From assembly GCF_947500325.1 (NCBI RefSeq), contig NZ_CANMRQ010000001.1, positions 436,001 through 500,000 of the forward strand: a stretch of DNA of 64,000 nucleotides. Direction: 5' to 3'. The translations under genes and the position numbers were made by a program. The notes under the pieces were generated by a model. That model ran no database searches and was not told the DNA's origin. It saw only the letters and a program-made list of their open reading frames with translations. Shown here in pieces: positions 49,724 to 59,152 of the stretch. This DNA comes from an uncultured Lacinutrix sp. (GTDB lineage: Bacteria > Bacteroidota > Bacteroidia > Flavobacteriales > Flavobacteriaceae). Position 1 is the first letter of the stretch. Every line of letters starts with the position of its first letter.

Positions 49724-49771
49724 CCTTGGCCAGGAATATTTTATTTAAATAGTTTGTTTCTAACTTCTATT

Positions 49772-49856
49772 CAAAGTTATAAAGCATCACACTCACTTTG
49801 ACTACACGAAAGAGTAGTTAAGTTCTTGACTGTCAAAAACTACACTTTTAGGTAGT
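49772..49856 (-). promoter_or_regulatory. Two-operator promoter of the tandem peptide genes
   Basis: Reading the minus strand: distal operator ACTACCTAAAAGTGTAGT (49839-49856), 20 nt, proximal operator ACTACTCTTTCGTGTAGT (49801-49818), 21 nt, then TAACTTTG (49772-49779), a Bacteroidota -7 box without a good TTG at -33. The proximal operator is centred near -42, the classic position for LuxR-type activation. The operators overlap the end of the acyltransferase gene. Same geometry as 50507-50591. Confidence 0.72.
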
Positions 49857-50488
49857 GAGCTATTTTCCGCGAATTGATTTAAGACATTTGTAGGTACTAA
49901 TCCTTTGTTTTCATTGTAAAAACCTATTAATCCATCATAAGTCATAGAAATAGGAATAGTCTCAGAGCCTAAATAGTTAATAGACTCACCTATAACATTA
50001 GTTTTTATTCCTAATAGAGATAAAACCCTTAATAATTTACTATCACATTCTGCAAAGGCAATATTTCCTTTATTACTACATATTGGTGAGATTGCACAAA
50101 CCATTAACTTTTTAAATAAGTTAATGTCTTTGACTTCCTTTTTTATTGCAAATCTCCCGATATGCCATATTTCATTTAATGAGATATCTCCAATTGCTAA
50201 TAATGGATTAATTCCAAAAATCTTTTGAAGCGGTAATACATCAACATAATTCCATTTAAGAGTTCGTATTGAACCTAAAATATCTCCTTCATCATTTTTT
50301 GCAACAAAAATTTCAGAGTTCTTCAAATAATTCATTTCTTCTTTGTAAATTGACTTTACATCATTCTCATAATCTTTAGGAAGAATATTATTTGAGTGAT
50401 GTTTGAAGTTTTCTGTAACAACAAATTCTGATAAATTCATTATTTCATTTGTTCTTAATTTTTCTAAATAGTTTTTTGCGAGTATCAT
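49802..50488 (-). CDS. GNAT / autoinducer-synthase-like acyltransferase, 228 aa
   Basis: Start taken at 50488: the longer frame (ATG at 50509) would begin at or before the predicted transcript start. An alpha/beta GNAT-like fold includes IFVAKNDEGDILGSIRTLKW, the WHIGRFAIKKEV strand (like the E-x-RFAV block of LuxI and N-acyl amino acid synthases) and FAECDSKLLRVLSLLGI. The substrate is unknown: acyl-homoserine lactone would be exceptional in this phylum; an N-acyl amino acid is another option. It lies divergent from a PAS-LuxR gene with shared operators, so a self-made small-molecule signal is possible. The C-terminal codons overlap the peptide promoter. Confidence 0.55.
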   Translation of the reverse strand: MILAKNYLEKLRTNEIMNLSEFVVTENFKHHSNNILPKDYENDVKSIYKEEMNYLKNSEIFVAKNDEGDILGSIRTLKWNYVDVLPLQKIFGINPLLAIGDISLNEIWHIGRFAIKKEVKDINLFKKLMVCAISPICSNKGNIAFAECDSKLLRVLSLLGIKTNVIGESINYLGSETIPISMTYDGLIGFYNENKGLVPTNVLNQFAENSSLPKSVVFDSQELNYSFV

Positions 50489-50506
50489 AATGGTATGTTT
50501 TACTCT

Positions 50507-50591
50507 CAAAGCTACCCAGTATAGAAGGTCTTTTTGTTACACTAAAGAGTAGTAACATCCTGATTTTCTGAAAACTACACTTTAGTGTAGT
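50507..50591 (-). promoter_or_regulatory. Two-operator promoter of the acyltransferase gene
   Basis: Minus strand: distal operator ACTACACTAAAGTGTAGT (50574-50591; an exact 20-bp palindrome-like AACTACAC..GTGTAGTT when extended), 20 nt, proximal operator ACTACTCTTTAGTGTAAC (50536-50553), 21 nt, then TAGCTTTG (50507-50514). Every spacing equals that of 49772-49856. The distal site also lies 35 nt before the LuxR-type gene and may mediate autoregulation. Confidence 0.75.
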
Positions 50592-50626
50592 TAATTGAAT
50601 TATATATAAAAAACGCTATTTTAAAT

Positions 50627-51385
50627 ATGGGAGATGTAAACGATTTTTTTTCTTTTAATAACACGATTAATAATGTTTCTGATGAAGAGCAGAAACAAAC
50701 TGCTAACTATTTAGAACCAATAAAAGCATTTGCTAGAACAACATATAAAAGTATTTATATTATTGATTACGAGAGTAAAGGATTTGAATATGTCTCAGAG
50801 AACCCATTATTTCTTTGTGGTCATACAGCAGAAGAAGTTAAAGAAATGGGATATGCATTCTATTTTAAGTATGTGACAAAGGATGATTTAGACTTACTTT
50901 TAAAAATTAATAATGCTGGATTTGAATTCTATGAAAAAATTCCAGCTCAAGAAAGGAAGTTTCACACTATTTCATATGATTTTCATTTAAAAAATCAAGA
51001 AGGAAAGGTTATTTTGATAAATCAAAAATTAACCCCTTTATTTTTAACTAGTGATGGGAAGATATGGAAAGCTATTTGTATAATATCTTTATCTAATGAA
51101 CAAAATTCTGGAAATATAAAAATCTATAAAAAAGGGAGTGATAAAATTTTTAAATACGATTTAGAAGGTGAATTTTGGAAAACAGAGGAGAAAATAAAAT
51201 TAACGAATAGAGAAAAAGAAGTGCTTCTTTTTTCAACTAGAGGCTATACTATTAATGAAATTGCAGAGGCAATTTTTGTATCTCCAGATACAGTAAAATT
51301 TCATAGAAGAAAATTATTTGATAAGTTAGAAGTTGCTAATATTTCAGAAGCAATTTCTTTTGCTATCAATAATAAGTTGATATAA
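50627..51385 (+). CDS. PAS-LuxR transcriptional regulator
   Basis: 252 residues. N-terminal PAS-like domain about 40-155 (IYIIDYESKGFEYVSEN, GHTAEEVKEMG, and YDFHLKNQEGKVILINQ), a linker, and C-terminal LuxR HTH at about 188-252 (LTNREKEVLLFSTRGYTINEIAEAIFVSPDTVKFHRRKLFDKL). No receiver domain, so it senses a ligand rather than being phosphorylated. Divergent from the acyltransferase with an operator between them: the natural candidate to bind the four 18-bp operators here. It is not a classical autoinducer-binding LuxR domain, so the signal may be a different molecule. Confidence 0.92.
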   Translation: MGDVNDFFSFNNTINNVSDEEQKQTANYLEPIKAFARTTYKSIYIIDYESKGFEYVSENPLFLCGHTAEEVKEMGYAFYFKYVTKDDLDLLLKINNAGFEFYEKIPAQERKFHTISYDFHLKNQEGKVILINQKLTPLFLTSDGKIWKAICIISLSNEQNSGNIKIYKKGSDKIFKYDLEGEFWKTEEKIKLTNREKEVLLFSTRGYTINEIAEAIFVSPDTVKFHRRKLFDKLEVANISEAISFAINNKLI

Positions 51386-51386
51386 T

Positions 51387-52136
51387 TTACATTATTGAAG
51401 ACAGATAAAATTCAGGGAATTTTTTAAATTCTTTTTTTGTAGCAATTTTAAAAAGTAAATGCGTACACATAGCTGCTACCATCCAAGAGGCTACAGATAG
51501 CTGTGGTGGAGGTAATGCTTCTTTTTCGTTTCTGTACTTCTCAATAATTTCATCTATCCAGTTTTGCGGATTCCCCCAAAATTTCAAATAACTAGTAGCG
51601 TATTCTACCATGTTTACTTCATTAAACACCTCATTTGGTTTAACTATAGAGTTAAGAGATAAACCCTTAGGTTCTATAACTGTAACTAAACCAGCCCAAC
51701 CTAAATTATAAGGATGTAAAACGGTGATACCTTGTTCTTGACATATTTGATCAAAAACTAAAGGAACATCCGAAGAGAAATCTAAAGCATTAATAGCTAT
51801 TTTATGCCCTTTAATATAGTCTCCAACATTTTCCTCTGTTAAGAAACAGTTGTGGTGAGTTATTTTTGCATTTGGATTTATAGATTGTAATCTATTTGTT
51901 AAAGCTTCTACTTTATCTATCGAAATATCGTTTTCTGTATAATTTTGTCTGTTTATATTAGATAGCTCTACTTGATCTCCATCTATAATGGTTATATTCT
52001 CAAAACCAAGACGCAAAGCACATTCCGCAATAATACTTCCAATACCAGCTCCTCCAAGTATTATAGGGTAGTCTTTAATAGTGTCTTGTTCTTCTTTAGT
52101 AAGGTAAATTCTATTCCTACTGTATCGCTTTTCCAT
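51387..52136 (-). CDS. ThiF/MoeB-type E1-like adenylyltransferase
   Basis: 249 residues with GGAGIGS (28-34), Asp52/Asp54 in IDGDQVELSNINRQ, Asn60, Arg63 and Lys75: the ATP-adenylation core of the E1 family. The Cys pairs for zinc seen in MoeB are absent and no clear catalytic Cys is present (only single Cys in HNCFL and DQICQEQ), so it probably activates a carboxyl group without a thiol intermediate. It ends 1 nt after the LuxR-type gene stop in convergent orientation. Could act in peptide or metabolite modification, for example with the acyltransferase; the partner is not seen. Confidence 0.85.
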   Translation of the reverse strand: MEKRYSRNRIYLTKEEQDTIKDYPIILGGAGIGSIIAECALRLGFENITIIDGDQVELSNINRQNYTENDISIDKVEALTNRLQSINPNAKITHHNCFLTEENVGDYIKGHKIAINALDFSSDVPLVFDQICQEQGITVLHPYNLGWAGLVTVIEPKGLSLNSIVKPNEVFNEVNMVEYATSYLKFWGNPQNWIDEIIEKYRNEKEALPPPQLSVASWMVAAMCTHLLFKIATKKEFKKFPEFYLSSIM

Positions 52137-52271
52137 CTTTTGTTAGTTTAAAGCAAATTTAATTACGAATAATCAATAAGGCGCTAAACTAAAAGGTAGG
52201 TTTTTAAAATAATAATGAATATTAGCTAACCTAAAATGGAAATGAAAAAGTAATAATGTATTTAAAAAGAG

Positions 52272-53219
52272 TTAATATTTGTCCTTTAATTGTGTAAGCA
52301 TTTCTTTAGTAATAGCTTCTAAATCATAGCTGTGTTGCCAATTCCAATGCTTTCGAGCTTCCATATCATTTATACTACTAGGCCAAGAATCTGCAATAGC
52401 TTGTCTAAAATCTGGTGTGTAAGACATTTTAAATTCAGGAATGTGTTTTTTAATAGAAGCAGCAATATCTTTTGGAGTAAAAGAAATACCTGCTAAATTA
52501 TAAGATGAACGAATCTTAATAGCATCAGCGTTAGCAGTCATGATATCAACAGTGGCTTTTATAGCATCATCCATAAATAACATTGGCAAAGCAGTGTCTT
52601 CACTTAAAAAACAATCGTAACTTTTATTTTTTAAAGCTTCGTGATATATTTCTACAGCATAATCTGTAGTGCCACCACCAGGTAATGTTTTCCAACTTAT
52701 TATTCCTGGATAACGTATGGAGCGTACATCTACATTATATTTTTCATGATAATATTCGCACCAACGTTCACCTACTTGTTTTGTAATACCATAAACTGTT
52801 GTAGGTTCCATAGTTGTGTATTGTGGTGTATCTTGTTTAGGAGTAGTAGGACCAAAAACAGCAATACTAGATGGCCAGAATACTTTTTTAATAAACTTTG
52901 CTTTTGCAAGATCTAGAACGTGAAACAAAGAAGTCATGTTTAAATCCCAAGCTTTCATAGGGTATTTTTCACCTGTAGCACTTAGCATAGCAGCCATTAA
53001 ATAAATGGTATCAATATTATGTTTTTCAACACATATTTTAACAGATTTGTAATCCATAGCATCAATAATTTCAAAGATGCCAGAATTAACTACATCTAAA
53101 TTATTATAACTAATATCACTGGCTATTACATTATCATTACCGTAAATTTCACGCAGTTTAAAAGTTAATTCTGAACCTATTTGACCACAAGCGCCAATAA
53201 TTAATATTTTAGATGACAT
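52272..53219 (-). CDS. tdh: L-threonine 3-dehydrogenase, short-chain (SDR) type
   Basis: 315 residues. NAD-binding GACGQIG (9-15), catalytic Tyr143 and Lys147 in TTVYGITKQ. The sequence follows the cold-adapted flavobacterial SDR threonine dehydrogenase closely by my recall (WDLNMTSLFHVLDLAKAK, SIRYPGIISW, GGGTTDYAVEI). It oxidises L-threonine to 2-amino-3-ketobutyrate with NAD+. Stands alone. Confidence 0.92.
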   Translation of the reverse strand: MSSKILIIGACGQIGSELTFKLREIYGNDNVIASDISYNNLDVVNSGIFEIIDAMDYKSVKICVEKHNIDTIYLMAAMLSATGEKYPMKAWDLNMTSLFHVLDLAKAKFIKKVFWPSSIAVFGPTTPKQDTPQYTTMEPTTVYGITKQVGERWCEYYHEKYNVDVRSIRYPGIISWKTLPGGGTTDYAVEIYHEALKNKSYDCFLSEDTALPMLFMDDAIKATVDIMTANADAIKIRSSYNLAGISFTPKDIAASIKKHIPEFKMSYTPDFRQAIADSWPSSINDMEARKHWNWQHSYDLEAITKEMLTQLKDKY

Positions 53220-53379
53220 AAATTTCTTTGTTAAATAAAGGAATCAAAAATAATAAGTTTTTATGCATTTATTATGTAATAGATAAATAAAAATAGACAT
53301 GAATTATATTTTTATGATATTATTTTAATACGAACTGTGGAATAGAATATATATTTGTATTTCAATGTTTTTTTAAATT

Positions 53380-53901
53380 ATGAAACATATATTCTATTTC
53401 TTACTATTCTTTAGTTTTTTGACTTGCAATGAAAAGCAACAAACAACAAAAGTAGAATCTAAATTAAAGACAGATACAACAGTTTTAACTAAAATAGATA
53501 TTTCAAAAATCAATTATATTGATTATGGAGTAGATACTAAAGCGAAAAACACATTAGATGCCTGGCAGGCATACAATACAATAGCTGTAGCCGTTAATGG
53601 ATTGAAATCTGCAAATTTTGATTTTTTTAAAGAAGATAATTCTGTTTTTATTCCAACGATTAAAGAATTAGAAACTACTATTCCAGATAAAATAAATATA
53701 GATCCTATTCAAGCTAGAATGCTAATATTGAAAACAAAATTATTAAAATTAGAAGAAGTTATTAATTTAAAAACAACTCAAAAGAAAGAAAAGCTTTTGG
53801 TCATTAAAGAAGTTTTTGAGGCTTTTTCTAACATGACGCTTCAAATTAATAAAAAGTTTGAAAAAGAAGCGCAGAGTATTATAAAACCTGACGAACTATA
53901 A
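53380..53901 (+). CDS. Lipoprotein, helical, unknown function
   Basis: 173 residues with a lipoprotein signal (FFSFLTCNEK, Cys16). Mostly helical mature part. It precedes the SnoaL-like gene by 11 nt, in the same operon. No family is recognised. Confidence 0.6.
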   Translation: MKHIFYFLLFFSFLTCNEKQQTTKVESKLKTDTTVLTKIDISKINYIDYGVDTKAKNTLDAWQAYNTIAVAVNGLKSANFDFFKEDNSVFIPTIKELETTIPDKINIDPIQARMLILKTKLLKLEEVINLKTTQKKEKLLVIKEVFEAFSNMTLQINKKFEKEAQSIIKPDEL

Positions 53902-53912
53902 AACGGTAAACA

Positions 53913-54434
53913 ATGAAAATTTTAAAAATAGCATTAGTTTTTTGTTTAATATTTTCATGCAAAAGCGCAATTAATACTACGCATAACCAATCTCCAGGTG
54001 AGTTAAAACAAAATATTAGCGATGCATTAGATAATTGGCACAAAGCTGCAGCTGATGCTAACTTTAATAATTATTTTGAATTAATGACTAAAGATGGAGT
54101 GTTCCTTGGTACAGATGCCACAGAAAATTGGCAAAATCAAGAATTTAAAGCATTCTCAAAGCCATATTTTGATAAAGGAAAAGCATGGAGTTTTACTTCA
54201 GTAGAGCGTAATATTTATATTTATGATAACCAAAAAATAGCTTGGTTTGATGAATTGTTAGACACACAAATGAAACTCTGTAGAGGATCAGGAGTCATGA
54301 AGTTAGAAGATGATGGGTGGAAAGTTGCTCATTATGTTTTATCTATTACAATCCCTAATGACGATGTAACTGATGTAGTAAAACTAAAAACAGTTTCAGA
54401 CAGCTTATATACAAGAAAACTTAAATTAAAGTAA
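53913..54434 (+). CDS. SnoaL-like / NTF2-fold lipoprotein
   Basis: 173 residues, lipoprotein signal (CLIFSC, Cys16). The mature part matches the NTF2/SnoaL fold: LDNWHKAAADANFNNYFELM helix, GVFLGTDATENWQ, then FTSVERNIYIYDNQKIAWFDE and GVMKLEDDGWKVAHYVLS at the end. Catalytic residues cannot be assigned. Likely a periplasmic ligand-binding or lyase-like protein. Confidence 0.78.
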   Translation: MKILKIALVFCLIFSCKSAINTTHNQSPGELKQNISDALDNWHKAAADANFNNYFELMTKDGVFLGTDATENWQNQEFKAFSKPYFDKGKAWSFTSVERNIYIYDNQKIAWFDELLDTQMKLCRGSGVMKLEDDGWKVAHYVLSITIPNDDVTDVVKLKTVSDSLYTRKLKLK

Positions 54435-54579
54435 CTATTAATCATTTTAACTGATGGCTATATTGTGTTTAAAATGTTTAATTTATGTTAAAAATAAAAG
54501 CTTAAGATGTTAATTAATTTTAGACCATAAAAATATCCAGTAACTTACAAGCTTAAAACCAAAACTAATACCAGTAAAA

Positions 54580-56661
54580 ATGAAAAAAATAACAGCAATA
54601 TGTGGCTTTGCCGTATTATGCTTTTTTGCATGTAAAGAAGATGCAAAAAAAGAAACAGCTCAGTTAGAAGAAATTCCAGGAATCAATCTTGATTTTATGG
54701 ATACTACCGTTAAACCTAATGAAGACTTCTTCAAATATGTAAATGGGAAGTGGTTAGAAAACAATGAAATTCCAGATGATAGATCTACATGGGGAAGTTT
54801 TCAAGAACTTCGTAAAAAAACAGACGCAGACGCTTTAAGTATTTTAGAAGCAGCAATGTCTGATAATAAAGACATTGAAAAGATTCAAGTCCTACCAGGA
54901 TCAGATCAAGAAAAAGCAGTACACTATTACCAAACAATTATGGATACTTTAGGTAGAAATAAGCAAGGTATAGAACCTGTGATGCCTTATTTAGCAAAAA
55001 TTAATGCGATTAATAACATCGATGATTTACAGGCTTACATGATTGAGATGGAGCCAAAAGGTGGTGGAGGTTTATACGGTTTTGGAGTTGGTTCAGATCC
55101 TAAAGATAGTAACAGAAATGTTGCGTATTTAGGTGGTGGAAGTACAGGTTTACCAGATAGAGATTATTATGTAAAAGATGATGAAGATTCTAAGGAGAAA
55201 AGACAAAAATATGTTGCTCATATTTCTAGAATGTTACAATATTTAGGAGATAGTGAAGAAGATTCTAAATCGCAAGCAGAAAGTATTTTAGCTTTCGAAA
55301 CGAGCTTAGAAGAAGCTAAAATGGATAAGGTAGATAGACGTGATGCGCGTAAGCGTTACAATCCAAGATCTATTGCAGATTTACAAAAAATGGTCCCATC
55401 TGTAAATTGGAAAAATTTTATTGAAGGTATAGGTGTAAAAGATTTAGATACAGTTATAATTGGAGATGTAGGCTATTTTAATAGATTAGAAGAAGTTTTA
55501 GCTAAAGGGAATGTTAATGACTGGAAAGCGTATTTAAAATGGTTAACATTTAATAATGCAGCAGGATTTTTAACAACAGATTTAGAAAAAGCTAATTGGG
55601 AGTTTTATGGAAGAGATTTAAATGGAGCTAAAAAACAACGCCCAAGAGACGAAAGAGCTTTAGGCGCTTTAAACGGAACGATAGGAGAAGCTTTAGGAAA
55701 ACTTTATGTCGATAAAAAATTCCCGCCAGAAGCTAAAGAGAAAGCGAAGAAAATGATTCAAAATGTAATTTTAGCATTTGAAGGAAGAATTAATAAGCTT
55801 GATTGGATGAGTCCAGAAACAAAAAAGAAAGCTATAGAGAAATTAAAAGCGACTAAAGTTAAAATTGCCTATCCAGATAAATGGAAAGATTATTCAGCTT
55901 TAGAAATTAAGAGCGTTGATAATGGAGGATCATACCTTCAAAACTCTTTAAATGCTAGAGCTTGGAACTTTAAAAAAGACTTAGATAAATTAGGAAAGCA
56001 AGTAGATAAAAGCGAATGGTTTATGGCACCACAAGTTGTGAATGCCTATTTTAATCCAGCATATAATGAAATTGTTTTTCCAGCGGCAATTTTACAACCG
56101 CCATTTTATAATTATACAGCAGATGATGCTGTAAATTATGGTGGTATAGGTGCCGTTATTGGTCATGAAATCTCTCATAGTTTTGACGACTCTGGAGCAC
56201 GTTATGATAAAGATGGTAATCTTAATAATTGGTGGACAGATGAAGATTTAAAACAATTTGAAGGTTTAGGTGCAGATTTAGCAGACCAATATAGTGCTAT
56301 AGAAGTATTACCAGAAACAAACATTAATGGAAAATTTACTTTAGGCGAAAATATTGGAGATTTAGGAGGTGTTTTAGCAGCTTACGATGCTTTACAATTA
56401 AGTTATAAAGGTGGCGCAAAACCAGAACCAATTGATGGATTTACGCCAGAGCAACGTTTCTTTATGAGCTGGGCTACGGTTTGGAGAACTAAAATGCGTG
56501 ATGATGCGCTTAAAACAAGAATAAAAACAGATCCGCATTCTCCTGGAATGAATAGAGCAGTTCAACCCTTATTAAATATTGATTCTTTTTACGAAGCATT
56601 TGATATTAAGGAAGGAGATAAAATGTACATTGCTCCAGAAGATCGTGTAAGAATTTGGTAA
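54580..56661 (+). CDS. M13-family metallopeptidase (neprilysin-like)
   Basis: 693 residues, lipoprotein signal with Cys18. The M13 domain holds zinc ligands in HEISH (His529, His533) with Glu530, the third ligand Glu590 in ENIGD, and the substrate-binding NAYFNP motif before it. Cuts oligopeptides in the periplasm or outside. Full length and intact. An inverted-repeat terminator follows (56688-56715). Confidence 0.96.
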   Translation: MKKITAICGFAVLCFFACKEDAKKETAQLEEIPGINLDFMDTTVKPNEDFFKYVNGKWLENNEIPDDRSTWGSFQELRKKTDADALSILEAAMSDNKDIEKIQVLPGSDQEKAVHYYQTIMDTLGRNKQGIEPVMPYLAKINAINNIDDLQAYMIEMEPKGGGGLYGFGVGSDPKDSNRNVAYLGGGSTGLPDRDYYVKDDEDSKEKRQKYVAHISRMLQYLGDSEEDSKSQAESILAFETSLEEAKMDKVDRRDARKRYNPRSIADLQKMVPSVNWKNFIEGIGVKDLDTVIIGDVGYFNRLEEVLAKGNVNDWKAYLKWLTFNNAAGFLTTDLEKANWEFYGRDLNGAKKQRPRDERALGALNGTIGEALGKLYVDKKFPPEAKEKAKKMIQNVILAFEGRINKLDWMSPETKKKAIEKLKATKVKIAYPDKWKDYSALEIKSVDNGGSYLQNSLNARAWNFKKDLDKLGKQVDKSEWFMAPQVVNAYFNPAYNEIVFPAAILQPPFYNYTADDAVNYGGIGAVIGHEISHSFDDSGARYDKDGNLNNWWTDEDLKQFEGLGADLADQYSAIEVLPETNINGKFTLGENIGDLGGVLAAYDALQLSYKGGAKPEPIDGFTPEQRFFMSWATVWRTKMRDDALKTRIKTDPHSPGMNRAVQPLLNIDSFYEAFDIKEGDKMYIAPEDRVRIW

Positions 56662-56687
56662 AATAATTAGTATTATAAAATTTAAAA

Positions 56688-56715
56688 AAAGCAACCTGTT
56701 GAGGTTGCTTTTTTT
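56688..56715. terminator. Terminator after the M13 peptidase
   Basis: AAAGCAACC / GGTTGCTTT hairpin with a 6-nt loop and T-run, between convergent genes. Confidence 0.88.
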
Positions 56716-56742
56716 GTTATATAAAATCAAGAAATAATATCA

Positions 56743-59037
56743 TTATTCTATAATTATAGTTTTTTTAATAAGAATAGCATCATTTAATATAAATGGTTTT
56801 GGGATCATATTAATATCTCTAGGAGGAATACTAAATAAATCGTTGTCTAACAAATCAAAAGAAGCTTCAAATAACTCAATACTTGTTTTTTGATTTTTAG
56901 GAACACTAATTTGCATTTCTAAAGGTTCATCGTCGCTAACAAAATAACTAAACAATCTATTTTTCCATCGGTTTGTAAAAACCAATGAATCTTCTTTTTG
57001 GCGATAAGCTTCTATTCCATTTACTTTAAAACTTTTAAATAAATTAGAACTATCTGCAAATACTTCCATACGTTCTACTTTTCGTTGGGGCATCACGCAT
57101 ATATTGAAAGACCTAGTGTTACCAATAATTGTATCATTAGAAATTTCAATTTTAGGTTGAGCAATAGCTTTAAATGGCGCGACTTTAGAAAACGTAAAAC
57201 CAGAACCGTATTTACTACTAAAAGTATTAAGAGTGTTAGCGTTTTCAGGGCTATCGCCTAAAAAGTTTTTGGTATAATTGTCTAAAGTAGAATCATAAGT
57301 TGCCCAAACAGCTGAATTTTCATCAACATTTAATGCATAAACTAAACTATTAGGTTTTGGAGTGTCTGGTTTAAATTTTGAATTGAAATGTGCAATTATA
57401 AGGGTTATTGCAGCTAATATATTAAACAGATAAGCCCAACGTTTTTTATGCTTTAAAAAGCCTAATACTGGAAGCAATAATCCAAAGAGTAATACTATAA
57501 AAATAGCACTAACAAATAGTATTTTTAAACCTAAACCTACTGGGAACATTTTTACTAAAGGCGCTATAATAAATAAAGCAGGGATACATAATATTGCCAT
57601 AACAATAATATTAGGTTTTTTCTGTCTTATTAATATAAAAAGCGCTAGTAAAGCAAAATAAACAGGTATAATAAAAAAGCTAGCGCCTTTTAGTTTTAAT
57701 GCAATCACTGTACATATAACTAACCAAATTGCAATTGGAGCTATTAATAAACTAGCTGTATTACTTATTTCATATACTTTTTGGTATATGTAAAAACAAA
57801 TTAAGAGTGTTAACCATAAGAAAAACCAAATGTATATATGTCCATTGTAAGTGAAACCCTGTAGCATTTCATTATATTCTGGATAGAGCAGCATAATCCC
57901 TTTCCAGCTAATAAAAGTAATTAAAGCGCTTATAAATAGAGCGCTTAAAAAGGAGATAAAGCCTTTTTTAATAGCTTTTGCCTGTAGCGTTTTAGCTTTT
58001 AAACCGTTAATTATTAAGCTAATAAAAACAACAAATGCAATAATTAGCATTGGAAAAACCCAAGCAAAGGGATAGGTTATAGTTCCCAGAACAGGAACAT
58101 TAAAGTAGATGTAGTCTTCTGTGCTTTTTATGTTATTTAAATCGGTTTGACTAAAATGATTTAGCAAAGGCATAATATAAGAGCCTTGATGCTCTAAAGT
58201 ATTTCTATCTAGTCTAGCGTAAGTATCTAAAGCAGTATGATAATCAAAATGATCATCAATAAATGCGAAGTTAAATCCGTCAATATTTCCATCACGTCTA
58301 AAAACAGTTAAATCTGTATCGTTAGGTAGCATTTTATAAATGCTATAAGCCAAAGAATTTGCGACAGGAAATTTAGGATTAGCTTCAACAAATTCCTTCA
58401 TTAAATTCGCATTACCGCCATTGGTTTCAATAAGCATATAACTTGGTCCACCACTTCCTCGAGCTTCGAAGTTTAATACTAAACCAATGTCTTTTGCCCA
58501 TTCATGTTTATTAACAAATAAATCTGCACCATTTAATCCAAGTTCTTCAGCATCAGAAATTAAAATAACAATATCATTTTTATGTTGTTTTTTATCAGCC
58601 AAAAAGGCACGTAATCCTTCTAAAATAGTTACCACTCCAGATCCTGCGTCACTAGCTCCAATTGATGAATGTGGATTACTATCATAATGCGTTAGTAACA
58701 TTAATGCTTTGCCACTTTTTGTACCTTTTAATCGTGCTAAAATGTTTTTAGGTTTGGTTATATTTCCCCATTTACTCATTGTATAACCTTCTTGGACTTG
58801 AGTTTCTAAACCTAGTTTTTTTAATTCTGAAATAATATAACCTCTAACGTTGGCGTGTTCTTCATTTCCAACATAATGTGGTTTTTTTGAAATTTCAGAG
58901 AGCTGTAATAAAGCTCTTTCAGTTGAAAATTGATTTAATGGAGTGTCTAGATTCGAAATCTTATTAGGAAGCAGCGCATCAAAACTTAAATAGATGGCAA
59001 AGCATATAATAAGCAGTGCAATAGCTTTTTTAATCAT
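56743..59037 (-). CDS. M28-family aminopeptidase with membrane helices
   Basis: 764 residues. An N-terminal signal anchor (about 5-22) is followed by the M28 catalytic domain with His117, Asp130, Glu164/Glu165, Glu191 and His267 (THYDSN, ASDAGSG, SDAEELGLNG, HFDYHTALDT). About eight transmembrane helices follow (about 315-560) and a C-terminal beta domain, as in the ER-type Fxna/Pff1 relatives. All ligands are present. Releases N-terminal residues from peptides on the outer face of the inner membrane. Confidence 0.93.
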   Translation of the reverse strand: MIKKAIALLIICFAIYLSFDALLPNKISNLDTPLNQFSTERALLQLSEISKKPHYVGNEEHANVRGYIISELKKLGLETQVQEGYTMSKWGNITKPKNILARLKGTKSGKALMLLTHYDSNPHSSIGASDAGSGVVTILEGLRAFLADKKQHKNDIVILISDAEELGLNGADLFVNKHEWAKDIGLVLNFEARGSGGPSYMLIETNGGNANLMKEFVEANPKFPVANSLAYSIYKMLPNDTDLTVFRRDGNIDGFNFAFIDDHFDYHTALDTYARLDRNTLEHQGSYIMPLLNHFSQTDLNNIKSTEDYIYFNVPVLGTITYPFAWVFPMLIIAFVVFISLIINGLKAKTLQAKAIKKGFISFLSALFISALITFISWKGIMLLYPEYNEMLQGFTYNGHIYIWFFLWLTLLICFYIYQKVYEISNTASLLIAPIAIWLVICTVIALKLKGASFFIIPVYFALLALFILIRQKKPNIIVMAILCIPALFIIAPLVKMFPVGLGLKILFVSAIFIVLLFGLLLPVLGFLKHKKRWAYLFNILAAITLIIAHFNSKFKPDTPKPNSLVYALNVDENSAVWATYDSTLDNYTKNFLGDSPENANTLNTFSSKYGSGFTFSKVAPFKAIAQPKIEISNDTIIGNTRSFNICVMPQRKVERMEVFADSSNLFKSFKVNGIEAYRQKEDSLVFTNRWKNRLFSYFVSDDEPLEMQISVPKNQKTSIELFEASFDLLDNDLFSIPPRDINMIPKPFILNDAILIKKTIIIE

Positions 59038-59152
59038 TTTTGTAGCGGGTATTAGTTATTATAAAAGTAATAAAATAATAGATGTATTGAGAGTTTAGGT
59101 TAAGTGTTTTAAAATCAGTAACTTTAGTATTATTCTTTAAAACTAAATTATT

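Noticed and set aside
49801-49856. Peptide-promoter operators as chance result of coding constraint, since they overlap acyltransferase codons
   Set aside because: Rejected as the sole explanation because the spacing (20 nt, 21 nt) and the -7 box repeat exactly in the non-coding acyltransferase promoter; chance remains possible.
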